DNA of 17,172 bases from Planctomycetota bacterium (GTDB taxonomy: Bacteria > Planctomycetota > Phycisphaerae > UBA1845), in assembly GCA_022563615.1 (NCBI GenBank), contig JADFMZ010000023.1, forward strand, positions 1 to 17,172. Reading direction: 5' to 3'. The first letter of the stretch is position 1. Each line of letters opens with the position of its first letter. The notes beneath the pieces were generated by a model. That model was given only the letters and a program-made list of their open reading frames with translations, ran no database searches and had not been told where the DNA came from. Below are positions 7,336 through 14,872 of this stretch, piece after piece. The translations under genes were made by a program, and so were the position numbers.

Positions 7336-8115
7336 TCACGCGGCTTTGGATTCCGCCTCATCCGAACTACGCATCCGGTACGGCAGGAAGGTCTTGAGCT
7401 TCTGCTCAACGACTCGCGGGTTGTCGCCGGACTGGATGGACATCACGCCCTTGATGATGATCATTTTCAGGAGCAGCTCCTGGCGGCTTCGCAGGCCGAG
7501 CTTGTCCGCCAGGGGCAGCGCCACCAGGTTGGCAAGCACCGCGCCGTACAGCGTCGTCAACAACGCCACCGCCATCGCCGGACCGATCGCCGATGGATCA
7601 TCCATGTTCTGAAGCATGATGACCAGGCCTATGAGCGTCCCGATCATGCCGAACGCCGGGGCGAATCGGCCGACATTTTCGAACAGCGCCTTACCCTCCG
7701 CGTGACGACTCTCGATGGTTTCAAGGTCATTCATCATGATGTTTTCGATCAGATCCGGGTCGGTGCCGTCGACGGCCATTTGCACGCCGGAGACCAGAAA
7801 CGGATCCTTGATCTCCCCCGTCACGTTTTCCAGTGCGAGGATCCCTTCGCGCCGGGCGACCTCGGCATACTTGACCATGTCGGCGATCAGTTCCGTCGGG
7901 TTCTGCGGCTTGCTGAAGAAACAGTGTTTCAGAACCTTGGCCAACCCCAAGAGATTCTTGATCGGAAAACTGATCAGCGCGGCGCTGGTCGCACCGCCCA
8001 GGACGATCGCGAACGAACCGGTGTCGATAAAGGCGCCAATATCGGACTTGCCCATGATGGCCCATAGCAGCAGGACCGTCCCGGAGATAAGTCCAATAAA
8101 CGTTGCGATATCCAT
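7336..8115 (-). CDS. motA: Flagellar motor stator protein MotA
   Basis: MotA surrounds MotB in the 5:2 stator and pushes on FliG. From the ATG at 8115 the product is 259 residues, the normal length. It starts MDIATFIGLISG and has four hydrophobic segments (about 2-20, 30-50, 150-172, 181-206). The third and fourth contain GRFAPAFGMIGTLIGLVIML and AVALLTTLYGAVLANLVALP, the most conserved MotA region. The large cytoplasmic loop lies between segments 2 and 3. The frame stays open to a GTG at 8178, which would add 21 residues not typical of the family, so I reject that start. The ribosome-binding site is weak (GAGGG about 14 bases upstream). It follows flbD after a 155-base gap containing a hairpin. 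Confidence 0.95.
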   Translation of the reverse strand: MDIATFIGLISGTVLLLWAIMGKSDIGAFIDTGSFAIVLGGATSAALISFPIKNLLGLAKVLKHCFFSKPQNPTELIADMVKYAEVARREGILALENVTGEIKDPFLVSGVQMAVDGTDPDLIENIMMNDLETIESRHAEGKALFENVGRFAPAFGMIGTLIGLVIMLQNMDDPSAIGPAMAVALLTTLYGAVLANLVALPLADKLGLRSRQELLLKMIIIKGVMSIQSGDNPRVVEQKLKTFLPYRMRSSDEAESKAA

Positions 8116-8227
8116 GGGGCTACCATCAACCCTCAGGGCGTCGAAGCGCTGAACGCTTGGCGCACCTGGACCCTTCACCTTTGCTATCGACCGACCGGCG
8201 ACGGACGGTTAAGCGCGTCCGGCGGCA

Positions 8228-8273
8228 TGAGGAAACACCTTGGGCGCCGGTGCCGATAACCCCTGCTTCCTCA
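8228..8273 (-). other. Predicted RNA hairpin overlapping the flbD stop codon
   Basis: In the operon direction the sequence beginning at the flbD stop, TGAGGAAGCA, pairs with TGTTTCCTCA 26 bases later (10 pairs, one of them G-T). The loop also has GGG/CCC pairing potential. No T-run follows, so it does not look like an intrinsic terminator. It lies between flbD and motA and could affect mRNA stability or partial read-through. The function is unknown. Confidence 0.4.
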
Positions 8274-8465
8274 CACAACCTGAAAGCCACGCACCTGGCG
8301 CTGGTAGTCGATGGCCCTACGGACCACTTCGTCCACCGAATCTTGCACCAACATCGTATCCCCGTTGATCAACGTGATGATCGTGTCCGGAGTGGCCTCG
8401 ATCATCTTGATCAAATCGGCGTTCAAAACGATGACGCGTTTGTCCAGTCGGGTTAAGGTGATCAT
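8271..8465 (-). CDS. flbD: FlbD/SwrD family small flagellar protein
   Basis: A 64-residue protein of the FlbD family (SwrD in Bacillus subtilis, where it supports stator power for swarming). The sequence MITLTRLDKRVIVLNADLIKMIEATPDTIITLINGDTML follows the family pattern closely: a short start motif, LNADLI, and EATPDTxITL. The frame also allows a TTG start two codons earlier (8471). I chose the ATG at 8465, which sits two bases after the flgE stop. Having flbD between flgE and motA is the same arrangement as in spirochetes. It is probably translationally coupled to flgE. Confidence 0.9.
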   Translation of the reverse strand: MITLTRLDKRVIVLNADLIKMIEATPDTIITLINGDTMLVQDSVDEVVRRAIDYQRQVRGFQVV

Positions 8466-8467
8466 GT

Positions 8468-10165
8468 TCAACGTGCCAGCAACAGCAGCTCCTGCAACAG
8501 CTCGTCCGCCACCCGCACCGCCCGGCTGGCGGAGGAGATTCCAGTCGAGTAGGTAATGAGGTTGATGAACTCGCGCGCGATCTCGACGTTGCTCTGCTCC
8601 AACGCTCCCGAAACGACGCTTCCCGCAATGCCGGTCTGCGGCGCCACGATGCTCGGATCGCCGGAGTTCGGCCCGGCCACAAAAGTGTTCTTGGCCTGGG
8701 CGAGCAGGCCTTCGTTGTTCACGAACGTCGCCACCGCAACTTGTCCGAGCACCTGCTCCTGTTGATTCGAGAAGAGCCCGAGGACCGTTCCGTCGTCCTC
8801 GATGCGATAGGCCTGCATCACGCCGGCAGGCGCGCCGTTCTGGCTGGCCATGATGACTTGGGACGAACCGTTGGAATTGGCCAACCCCGTCAAATTGCTG
8901 AAATCGAGAGTAACTTGCAGTGGGCTCGTTGAACCGGCGCCGTCGCGATCAACGGCCAGATCCGTGCCCGTTGCGCCGACGAACTGCCCGTTGGAATCGA
9001 AGATGATCGTGCCCGTTCCCAGCACCGGCGACAAGTCGCTGTCACTGGCGGACTCTGCCAGAAAGCGCCAGGTCGTTCCGTCCGCTGATTTGGATTCCAG
9101 CGTCAGCCGGACCCGAACTTCAACCAGATTGCCCAGCGAATCGAACACGCCAAAAGTGGTCGTGAGCCCACCGCCGGCGGCTTCGGCCTGCGTGGCAAAG
9201 GTTAGCGGCGCCGCGACCGATCCGGTCGTGTTGAGAATCGACCCGGCGTCCAGGCGGATCGCATTGATCTGGCCCTGGTTGGAGGCGACGACGAGACTAC
9301 CCGCCGGCGGGTCGGGGCCGTCCGCGATGCTCACGCCCGGCGTACCCGCGACGTCAGCGTCCGTATTGATTCCGAGAACCGATTCCAGATGACTTGCCAG
9401 ATCGCCGAGCGTGTTTCCACTCGTTCCGACAATGAAGGTTGAGGGCGTCGTGGCCACACCGCCTTTGGACGCCTGAATCCGTATTTCGTCGCCGACGTTG
9501 AACGAAGCAATCCCCTCGGCGTTGACCAGATCGGTCAAGGCTGTGCCCGCGCTGGCCGGCGCTCCACCGGACGTCACCAACGGCTGAGACACCAGCAGTG
9601 CGCCTTGGGTCGCCTGGCTGGTGCTCGGGTCAAGCCGGCCATCCATAATCACCTGCGTGGTGGCCACCGCCTGGCTGGCGCTGCCCAGCGGGATGACCAG
9701 GTTCGACAACGTGCCGGTCTGAATCGTCCCGTCGTCGGCAGCCGCGAACACCTGAACGGGCATTCCCCCGGCGGTCACGAACGTCTGGCTCGCATCCAAC
9801 CGAAACGCGCCGTCGCGTGTAAAGAGCTGTTGACCGTTGGCGTCCTGAACGATGAAGAATCCGTCGCCGTTGAGGGCCAGATCGCTGGCTACGCCGGTGC
9901 TGTTCAGTCCACCCTGCGTGAAATTGCGTTGGACCGAAGCCACTACGGAACCCGTGCCGATTTGCCTCGGCAGCGTTCCCCCGCTGGTGGCGCTGGGCGC
10001 CTCGCCCTCGCTGATCGTTCGGTACAGGAGGGTCTCAAACGTCGTTCGTTGGCCCTTGAACGCCGTCGTGTTGAGATTGGCGAGGTTGTTACCGACCGTA
10101 TCCACGCCGACGCTGTTGCTCTGAATCCCCGTATAGCCGACCATCATGGCTGAGGTTAATGACAT
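8468..10165 (-). CDS. flgE: Flagellar hook protein FlgE, enlarged
   Basis: FlgE polymerises into the hook, the flexible joint between rod and filament. From the ATG at 10165 the product is 565 residues, longer than enteric FlgE (about 400). The N-terminal D0 region is clear: MSLTSAMMVGYTGIQSNSVG followed by VDTVGNNLANLNTTAFKGQR. The C-terminal D0 helix is SNVEIAREFINLITYSTGISS followed by ADELLQELL, the usual rod/hook ending. The middle is Gly-, Thr- and Ser-rich, as expected for surface-exposed domains, and accounts for the extra length. The start is supported by GGGGAG at 10180-10175; an upstream extension to 10204 has no family similarity. The stop is adjacent to flbD. Confidence 0.95.
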   Translation of the reverse strand: MSLTSAMMVGYTGIQSNSVGVDTVGNNLANLNTTAFKGQRTTFETLLYRTISEGEAPSATSGGTLPRQIGTGSVVASVQRNFTQGGLNSTGVASDLALNGDGFFIVQDANGQQLFTRDGAFRLDASQTFVTAGGMPVQVFAAADDGTIQTGTLSNLVIPLGSASQAVATTQVIMDGRLDPSTSQATQGALLVSQPLVTSGGAPASAGTALTDLVNAEGIASFNVGDEIRIQASKGGVATTPSTFIVGTSGNTLGDLASHLESVLGINTDADVAGTPGVSIADGPDPPAGSLVVASNQGQINAIRLDAGSILNTTGSVAAPLTFATQAEAAGGGLTTTFGVFDSLGNLVEVRVRLTLESKSADGTTWRFLAESASDSDLSPVLGTGTIIFDSNGQFVGATGTDLAVDRDGAGSTSPLQVTLDFSNLTGLANSNGSSQVIMASQNGAPAGVMQAYRIEDDGTVLGLFSNQQEQVLGQVAVATFVNNEGLLAQAKNTFVAGPNSGDPSIVAPQTGIAGSVVSGALEQSNVEIAREFINLITYSTGISSASRAVRVADELLQELLLLAR

Positions 10166-10174
10166 CGCTGGGTT

Positions 10175-10180
10175 CTCCCC
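10175..10180 (-). promoter_or_regulatory. Ribosome-binding site deciding the flgE start
   Basis: GGGGAG on the minus strand, nine bases before the ATG at 10165. It supports this start over the 13-residue longer frame. Confidence 0.6.
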
Positions 10181-10211
10181 GGTGGTGCGGGCCATGCCCG
10201 CCAAGGTGTTC

Positions 10212-10826
10212 TTACGCGGTAACCACGTCGGTTACCGTCATGACGTCTGCAAGCCTGAGATCGTCACCGCTGTCCAGCTCGAGCACGACTTCACCGCCTT
10301 CATTCAAACGGACTCCGGTCACAACGCCGTCCACGGCTCGCGGATCGGATGGGTCGCGTCGGTCCACTCCGGTGATTTTCTGCCCGACCAACGCCTCACC
10401 GGCCCGAAGCGGTAACTCGATGGTGCTGAGCCGTTCGAGGTGAAGCTCAGCCCCGCTTCCCAGCAGAAGGATCGGCCGGCCATCCACCGCGAAGCGCACA
10501 CCGACCACGACACCTCGATCCTCCAGGCCGTTCGGGCCCGGTAGCGAGGTCACGTATTGCCCGATCAACGACGAGGCCGACGAAAATCGTTGCTGCCCGG
10601 TGAGCGTGCGCAGCGAATCCGTCAACGTGGTCGAGAGCTCGATTTCGCGGATGGAGGCAATCTGTTGGAAGAGCTCCTGGTTGCTGGTTGGATCCAGCGG
10701 ATCCTGGTTGGTCAGTTGCGCCACCAGCAATTTCAGAAAGTCCTGGCTGCCCAGTCCGGGCAACGATTCGACCGTGTTGGCGACGTTCGTGGGGGCCAAC
10801 AGAGTCGTTGCGTTAATGGGATCCAT
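10212..10826 (-). CDS. flgD: Hook-capping protein FlgD
   Basis: FlgD is the scaffold cap on which FlgE subunits assemble into the hook. The product from the ATG at 10826 is 204 residues, close to the usual 220. The conserved N-terminal motif FLKLLVAQLTNQDPLDP is at residues 30-46, followed by ELFQQIASIREIE. The C-terminal half (about 85-200) has the small beta-domain pattern with SLIGQYV near its start. The start has a good ribosome-binding site (AGGAG, 10838-10834). An upstream in-frame start at 10853 would lie inside the palindrome and is unlikely. flgE begins 46 bases after the flgD stop. Confidence 0.94.
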   Translation of the reverse strand: MDPINATTLLAPTNVANTVESLPGLGSQDFLKLLVAQLTNQDPLDPTSNQELFQQIASIREIELSTTLTDSLRTLTGQQRFSSASSLIGQYVTSLPGPNGLEDRGVVVGVRFAVDGRPILLLGSGAELHLERLSTIELPLRAGEALVGQKITGVDRRDPSDPRAVDGVVTGVRLNEGGEVVLELDSGDDLRLADVMTVTDVVTA

Positions 10827-10833
10827 AGGTAAT

Positions 10834-10838
10834 CTCCT
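10834..10838 (-). promoter_or_regulatory. Ribosome-binding site of flgD
   Basis: AGGAG on the minus strand, seven bases before the ATG at 10826. It is directly adjacent to the base of the palindrome at 10839-10877, so folding of that hairpin could influence access to it. Confidence 0.65.
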
Positions 10839-10877
10839 GCGATGGAGGGACAAAGATCATCTTTGTCCTTCCATTGC
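10839..10877. repeat. Near-perfect 39-bp palindrome in the fliK-flgD gap
   Basis: Bases 10839-10857 and 10859-10877 are inverted copies around the single base 10858. Of 19 base pairs, 17 are exact; the two exceptions (10841/10875 and 10847/10869) are G-T on the plus strand and A-C on the mRNA. The core is GGACAAAGAT / ATCTTTGTCC. It could be an mRNA hairpin or a binding site for a dimeric protein. There is no T-run after it in the operon direction, so it is probably not an intrinsic terminator. A 16-base part of it recurs in the fliI tail. Confidence 0.8.
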
Positions 10878-10888
10878 ACACCGAACTA

Positions 10889-12232
10889 TCAAACCCTGAT
10901 ATCCAATCGTCCTATGGCGACTCTCGTACTCCCTGAGAGTCCTCCGGTAGCCGGAGATTCCGCCGATTCGACCGCCGAATCATCACCCGGCGCCTCAGGC
11001 TGAGCGGAGAGGAAGCCTCGATCCCGCCGAGACGAATCGACATCCTGTCGGTCGGCCCGCGTTGCGGAGTGTGCGGGCAGATCCGTAAAGTTCGTCGTCA
11101 CTTCGAGTCGGTCCACGATGAAACCTTGTGATTCCAACGCAGACTTCAATCGCGCCGTTCGATCCAGCAGCAGCTTGGTAGCCTCAGCAGTTTCCGCGCG
11201 CACGTCGATTCGAACACGATCGCCCGACATCTGCACGTCCACTTTCATTTTCCCAAGCCTAGGCGGATCGAGCGTCATTCGGGCCGACGAGTATCTCTTG
11301 CCGGTTTGGAGTCGAATGGTTCGAACCAGTTCATCAAAGGGCGTCCGCGTAACGCCGTCACTCTTGCCGGCCCTATCTGTTCCGAAATGAGCACTACTCT
11401 CGGGGGTTGGTTTCGTTTGGGCGGCCTGCCTAGGTTGATTGGTCGCGCTGCGCGAATCTACTGTTGTCGCCGAAGCATTCACCGCGCGCGCCGAATCCAC
11501 GGAGCCGGATCGTGCGGCGCCGAGGACTTGACCGATCTGCCGGGCCAGCGCGCTCCGAGCGTCGCCGGATGCCCTTCCCTGAACCCGTGCGGTAGCCGCC
11601 GCGTCACCGTACATGCGGGCGGCTGCAAGGTCCGCCTGAGAGTTGCTTCCCGCTCTCGCACCGCCCTCTTGAATACGAGAGAACGCATTGATCTTGGAGG
11701 TTCCAATCCGGCGCTGTTCGGACCGGATCGCCTCCGCGTCGGGTGATTCCGCCGATGCCAGACGTGCCTCCGCGCCGGCGGAGTGTAGTCCATTGCTGTT
11801 GCCGGTTCCCGGTTGCAGCCCGAACCCGCGCGTCGCACCGGCACGATCCGAATGACTCAGCCCGCCTGAGGGACGGACCTCGACACCGGCGCCGTTTTTC
11901 CCCCTCGCGCCCGACTCGCCTGACATCGCCGAGCGGAACTCCTGCTTCAGATCAGCCATGCGCCGTGTATGGGCATTGGAGGGATCGGCTTCGAACATTT
12001 GCCTTGGTGAGGCTCGATCGATCCCGCCGCTACGAATCACTTGACCAAGATCCACTCGCGCCATGCCCAACCAGGCTTCAAACGCACCGAGCGCCTGGCC
12101 GTCGTCCGAGCGCGGTTCATTCGGCGAACGGGAATCCAAAGAGACTCTTTGCATATCCCTTCGTGCCGTGTCGCGAGCGCCCTCGAGCGGGCTCGCCACC
12201 GGTTCCCGAATTGTCGTTGCGGATTCCACCAT
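10889..12232 (-). CDS. fliK: Flagellar hook-length control protein FliK
   Basis: FliK is the secreted ruler that measures hook length and triggers the FlhB switch. The first 290 residues of this 447-residue protein are low-complexity (Arg, Ala, Ser, Gly-rich), as expected for the poorly conserved ruler region. The conserved C-terminal Flg_hook domain is at about 299-382, with the hallmark LDPPRLGKMKVDVQMSGDRV and then LLLDRTARLKSALESQGF. A further 65-residue tail follows. The ATG is at 12232, 11 bases after the stop of the motE-like gene, with AAGGG upstream. The position between the motE-like gene and flgD matches fliK in other bacteria. The assignment rests on the C-terminal domain and gene order. 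Confidence 0.9.
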   Translation of the reverse strand: MVESATTIREPVASPLEGARDTARRDMQRVSLDSRSPNEPRSDDGQALGAFEAWLGMARVDLGQVIRSGGIDRASPRQMFEADPSNAHTRRMADLKQEFRSAMSGESGARGKNGAGVEVRPSGGLSHSDRAGATRGFGLQPGTGNSNGLHSAGAEARLASAESPDAEAIRSEQRRIGTSKINAFSRIQEGGARAGSNSQADLAAARMYGDAAATARVQGRASGDARSALARQIGQVLGAARSGSVDSARAVNASATTVDSRSATNQPRQAAQTKPTPESSAHFGTDRAGKSDGVTRTPFDELVRTIRLQTGKRYSSARMTLDPPRLGKMKVDVQMSGDRVRIDVRAETAEATKLLLDRTARLKSALESQGFIVDRLEVTTNFTDLPAHSATRADRQDVDSSRRDRGFLSAQPEAPGDDSAVESAESPATGGLSGSTRVAIGRLDIRV

Positions 12233-12243
12233 CGCAGATTGAG

Positions 12244-12924
12244 CTACCCTTCACTCCGGTCCAAATCGCTCGAACGTTCGGGAGCGACCGCCCGGACACG
12301 TTCGAGGATCCTTTGCATTTGTCTCAACTGATCCCCCCGCTTAGCCACCTCGACGATTTTCTTGGCCTTGCGCACTTCCATTTCAAGCAGGATACGAGCC
12401 GCCTCGTCCGGGTCGTTCATGGCGAGCAGATGCTGAACGGCGATCTTCGGCGCCAATCCTTCATAGATTTCGATTTGCTTCCGGTACCCCTCTTCGTTCC
12501 GCCGCGACTGCGCGGTCTGTTCGCGCTTGACAGCCTCTGCACGTTCCCGTTGAAAAGCTTTTCGTTCCGTCGTCACCCGCAGCATAATGCTGTTGTTCAG
12601 GGCAAGTCGCTGATCCAGCACGGCCTTGATGCGCGCCGCCTCGAGGCGCAGGATCTCAAGCTGATCCCGGGAATCGATGCCGTCGGCCCCGGCGAGGTCG
12701 CTTGACTCCGGCTCGACCGTTTCCACCGGCATCTCCTGGGCCGACTCCTCGTCCGACGGGCCTTCGCCCCGCAGGACCGCGACCACGCCCCGCAGTCTCT
12801 CGAGGCTCATCGCTCCCGAGCCAACCAGATATGCGCCCACGCCGACCAGCGCAACCATGTGCAGCAAGGCCAGCAGCGCCGCCAGATCGTACGCCCTGCG
12901 AAAGACACTCGGGTTCGTCATCAT
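12244..12924 (-). CDS. MotE/YlxF/FlbB-like one-TM coiled-coil protein
   Basis: A 226-residue protein with one membrane helix near the N-terminus (about residues 13-37), an acidic Glu/Ser/Pro linker (50-80), and a long charged helix likely to form a coiled coil (about 88-155). It ends in a short helical domain with YEGLAPKIAVQHLLAMNDPDEAARIL and MEVRKAKKIVE. That last part resembles the MgtE N-terminal/FliG-middle type domain found in MotE of rhizobia, YlxF of Bacillus and FlbB of Borrelia. FlbB and MotE are linked to stator assembly. The gene lies between fliJ and fliK, where ylxF lies in Bacillus. The start overlaps the fliJ stop (ATGATGA); ATG 12924 and 12921 are both possible. Family placement is by pattern and position. 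Confidence 0.75.
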   Translation of the reverse strand: MMTNPSVFRRAYDLAALLALLHMVALVGVGAYLVGSGAMSLERLRGVVAVLRGEGPSDEESAQEMPVETVEPESSDLAGADGIDSRDQLEILRLEAARIKAVLDQRLALNNSIMLRVTTERKAFQRERAEAVKREQTAQSRRNEEGYRKQIEIYEGLAPKIAVQHLLAMNDPDEAARILLEMEVRKAKKIVEVAKRGDQLRQMQRILERVRAVAPERSSDLDRSEG

Positions 12925-13397
12925 GCCTGAAGCTCTTGCAGATTCTCAGCCGGCTTGCGCGCATACTGTTGCGCCCCGATCTCGTCGTATTCGGCCTGCT
13001 CCTGGCGGGCGACCTCAACGCGATGCCGCCGCCACTGTCGATCCCGAAGGTTTTCAAGCACCTTGAGATTCTTGGTGGCTTCACCCAACTTCGCGCGATG
13101 CGTATCCAATTCGGCCGTGGTCCGAGCCAGCGCAGTGCGTTCCAGGGTAAGCCTTTGCTCCAGCCAGCCGCGGTATAACTGAGTCGTGCGGATGGAGGCC
13201 ACGTCGAGACTTCCCTGTTGCCGATCGTCGCGCGTGTGCGCCGAGGCGTCCTCGACCTGTTGCGTAACGGTTGCGAGTCGTAGACCGGCGGACTCGACGT
13301 TGCGCAAAGCATCGGCCAGAGTGCGCTGCTGACGATCTCTCGCCTGTTGGCGGATCCGCCGCAACGTCTCCAATCTGAATCGAAATCTTTTTGCCAT
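12921..13397 (-). CDS. fliJ: Flagellar export chaperone/stalk protein FliJ
   Basis: FliJ is a helical-hairpin protein that inserts in the FliI ATPase ring and helps escort substrates. The 158-residue product is almost entirely charged alpha-helix with few hydrophobic stretches. It begins MAKRFRFRLETLRRIRQQA, the typical FliJ N-terminus, and has two long antiparallel-helix segments (about 10-60 and 75-150). Length is normal (about 147). It lies 20 bases downstream of fliI and overlaps the motE-like gene by one to four bases. Sequence conservation in this family is low, so the call relies on the N-terminal motif, helix content and position. Confidence 0.9.
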   Translation of the reverse strand: MAKRFRFRLETLRRIRQQARDRQQRTLADALRNVESAGLRLATVTQQVEDASAHTRDDRQQGSLDVASIRTTQLYRGWLEQRLTLERTALARTTAELDTHRAKLGEATKNLKVLENLRDRQWRRHRVEVARQEQAEYDEIGAQQYARKPAENLQELQA

Positions 13398-13417
13398 GGC
13401 GGTCAGGGGCTCACTTG

Positions 13418-14872
13418 TTACGTTGCACTAGCCAATCCGGCGTGGGTTGGGTTGGACAAAGATGATCTTGCCCCACCCTCTTGCACGGACCTCTTGGGCT
13501 CCACCGGTTGCGGCGTAGAGCGAAGATCGTCCTTGCTCTCCAAGGGCTTGCGGGCGGCCGCAATCTGCGCCGCCAAGTCCAGCAGGCCTTGCCGCGTCGC
13601 CTTGAAATCTGCTCGTTCGGAAATACGCTGTTGAAGAAACTCGTCGATCGCCGGTTTCATCCGCACGGCTACATCGAATTCCACATTCGTTCCCGCCGCG
13701 TAGGCGCCGACGTTGACCAGATCCTCAATGTCGTTCCAGACGGCCAGAACCCGTCGGACCTCGGCGGCGGCGGAAAGGTGATCCGCATCCACAACGTCGC
13801 TCATGGCCCGACTGATGCTGTCCAGCACCGATACGGCTGGGTAGTGCCCTCGGTTGGCCAAGTCGCGCGACAGCCACACGTGACCGTCCAACACCCCTCG
13901 AATCGCATCCGAGATCGGTTCGTTGATGTCGTCCCCTTCGACGAGAACCGTGTATAACCCGGTGATGCTGCCTCGATCCGTTCGACCGCATCGCTCGAAC
14001 AGCTTGGGAAACAGGGCGAACACACTGGGCGGGTAGCCGCGCGTTGTCGGCGGCTCGCCGGAGGACAGGCCGATCTGGCGCTGGGCCATAGCAATGCGCG
14101 TTGTCGAGTCCATCAGCAGCAGAACATCGTTGCCCAGGTCGCGGAAGTACTCAGCCACCGCCGTGGCGACAAACCCGGCCCGCACGCGCAGCACCGGTGA
14201 TTGGTCGGACGTACTCACGATCAGCACGCACCGCTTCAGACCCGCTTCGCCCAAATCCTTGCGCAGAAAGTCGCCCACCTCTCGGCCTCGCTCACCGATC
14301 AGCGCCACGACGGTCACGTCGGCGACGGTGTTTCGGGTCATCATGCCCAAGAGGATGCTCTTTCCGACGCCGGTTCCCGCGAAAATGCCCAAACGCTGGC
14401 CTCCTCCCAGCGAGTGCATGGCGTCGATGGAGCGGATGCCGGTCGGCAGGACGTTGCATATCGGTTTCCGGGTTAGCGGCGGTGGCGCCTCCGCGTAAAC
14501 CGGATAGTGTCCTTCGACGGCGAAAGTGGTCTTCTCGCCGATCGGTCGGCCGAAACCATCCAGAACACATCCGAGCATCTGACGACCGACGGGGACATAC
14601 TGCCGACCCGGGCGGCTGATCACGCGATCCCCAACGCCAACGCCGAGCGGATCCTGCAACGTCATTAGGATGGCACAACTTGCGCGGGCGCCGACCACCT
14701 GGGCGGCTATGGGTTCATCCGCATTGCGTTGGATATCGCACAGGGTTCCCACGGGTAGCGGAAACCCATCGGCCACTACGGTCAGACCCGTGACCTCCAC
14801 GACCCGACCGGTCACGCGAAGCGTCTGTGCCCGTCCCATCAGACGACGCTGTTCGTGAAACAGTTCAGGCAT
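13418..14872 (-). CDS. fliI: Flagellar export ATPase FliI
   Basis: FliI is the hexameric cytoplasmic ATPase of flagellar export. From the ATG at 14872 the product is 484 residues. Walker A is AGTGVGKS (165-172), the catalytic glutamate region is GERGRE (193-198), and Walker B is LLLMD (251-255) followed by STTRIAMAQRQIGLS. The N-terminal beta-barrel and the C-terminal helical domain (EFLQQRISERADF) are present. The final 45 residues or so are an unusual polar tail, partly encoded by a palindrome-like sequence. The chosen ATG overlaps the fliH stop and has a GGGGG stretch upstream; a longer frame to 14935 would add 21 residues unlike the family. The tight overlap implies coupling with fliH. 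Confidence 0.97.
   Translation of the reverse strand: MPELFHEQRRLMGRAQTLRVTGRVVEVTGLTVVADGFPLPVGTLCDIQRNADEPIAAQVVGARASCAILMTLQDPLGVGVGDRVISRPGRQYVPVGRQMLGCVLDGFGRPIGEKTTFAVEGHYPVYAEAPPPLTRKPICNVLPTGIRSIDAMHSLGGGQRLGIFAGTGVGKSILLGMMTRNTVADVTVVALIGERGREVGDFLRKDLGEAGLKRCVLIVSTSDQSPVLRVRAGFVATAVAEYFRDLGNDVLLLMDSTTRIAMAQRQIGLSSGEPPTTRGYPPSVFALFPKLFERCGRTDRGSITGLYTVLVEGDDINEPISDAIRGVLDGHVWLSRDLANRGHYPAVSVLDSISRAMSDVVDADHLSAAAEVRRVLAVWNDIEDLVNVGAYAAGTNVEFDVAVRMKPAIDEFLQQRISERADFKATRQGLLDLAAQIAAARKPLESKDDLRSTPQPVEPKRSVQEGGARSSLSNPTHAGLASAT
13454..13469 (+). repeat. Copy of the palindrome core in the fliI 3' tail
   Basis: GGACAAAGATGATCTT on the plus strand is identical to the minus-strand sequence at 10868-10853 in the fliK-flgD palindrome. 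Around it, GG/CC-rich arms (about 13449-13479) allow an imperfect hairpin with an AAGAT-G-ATCTT core. It encodes part of the non-conserved C-terminal tail of FliI. Confidence 0.5.

Noticed and set aside
8116..8178. Longer motA start at the GTG at 8178.
   Set aside because: The extra 21 residues are unlike MotA N-termini, and the purine run is too close to the GTG. The ATG at 8115 gives the normal length.
8252..8259. GCCGATAA on the plus strand, identical to the -10 of flagellar sigma-28 promoters.
   Set aside because: It points against the operon, into flbD antisense, and lacks a convincing TAAA-type -35 at the right distance. It also lies inside the hairpin region.
10839..10877. Palindrome read as an intrinsic terminator after fliK.
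   Set aside because: No T-run follows in the operon direction and flgD starts 12 bases later with its ribosome-binding site touching the stem. Other roles are more likely.
11743..12705. A 320-codon plus-strand frame opposite fliK and the motE-like gene.
   Set aside because: Long antisense frames are common in GC-rich DNA. The minus-strand frames carry the recognisable Flg_hook and coiled-coil domains.
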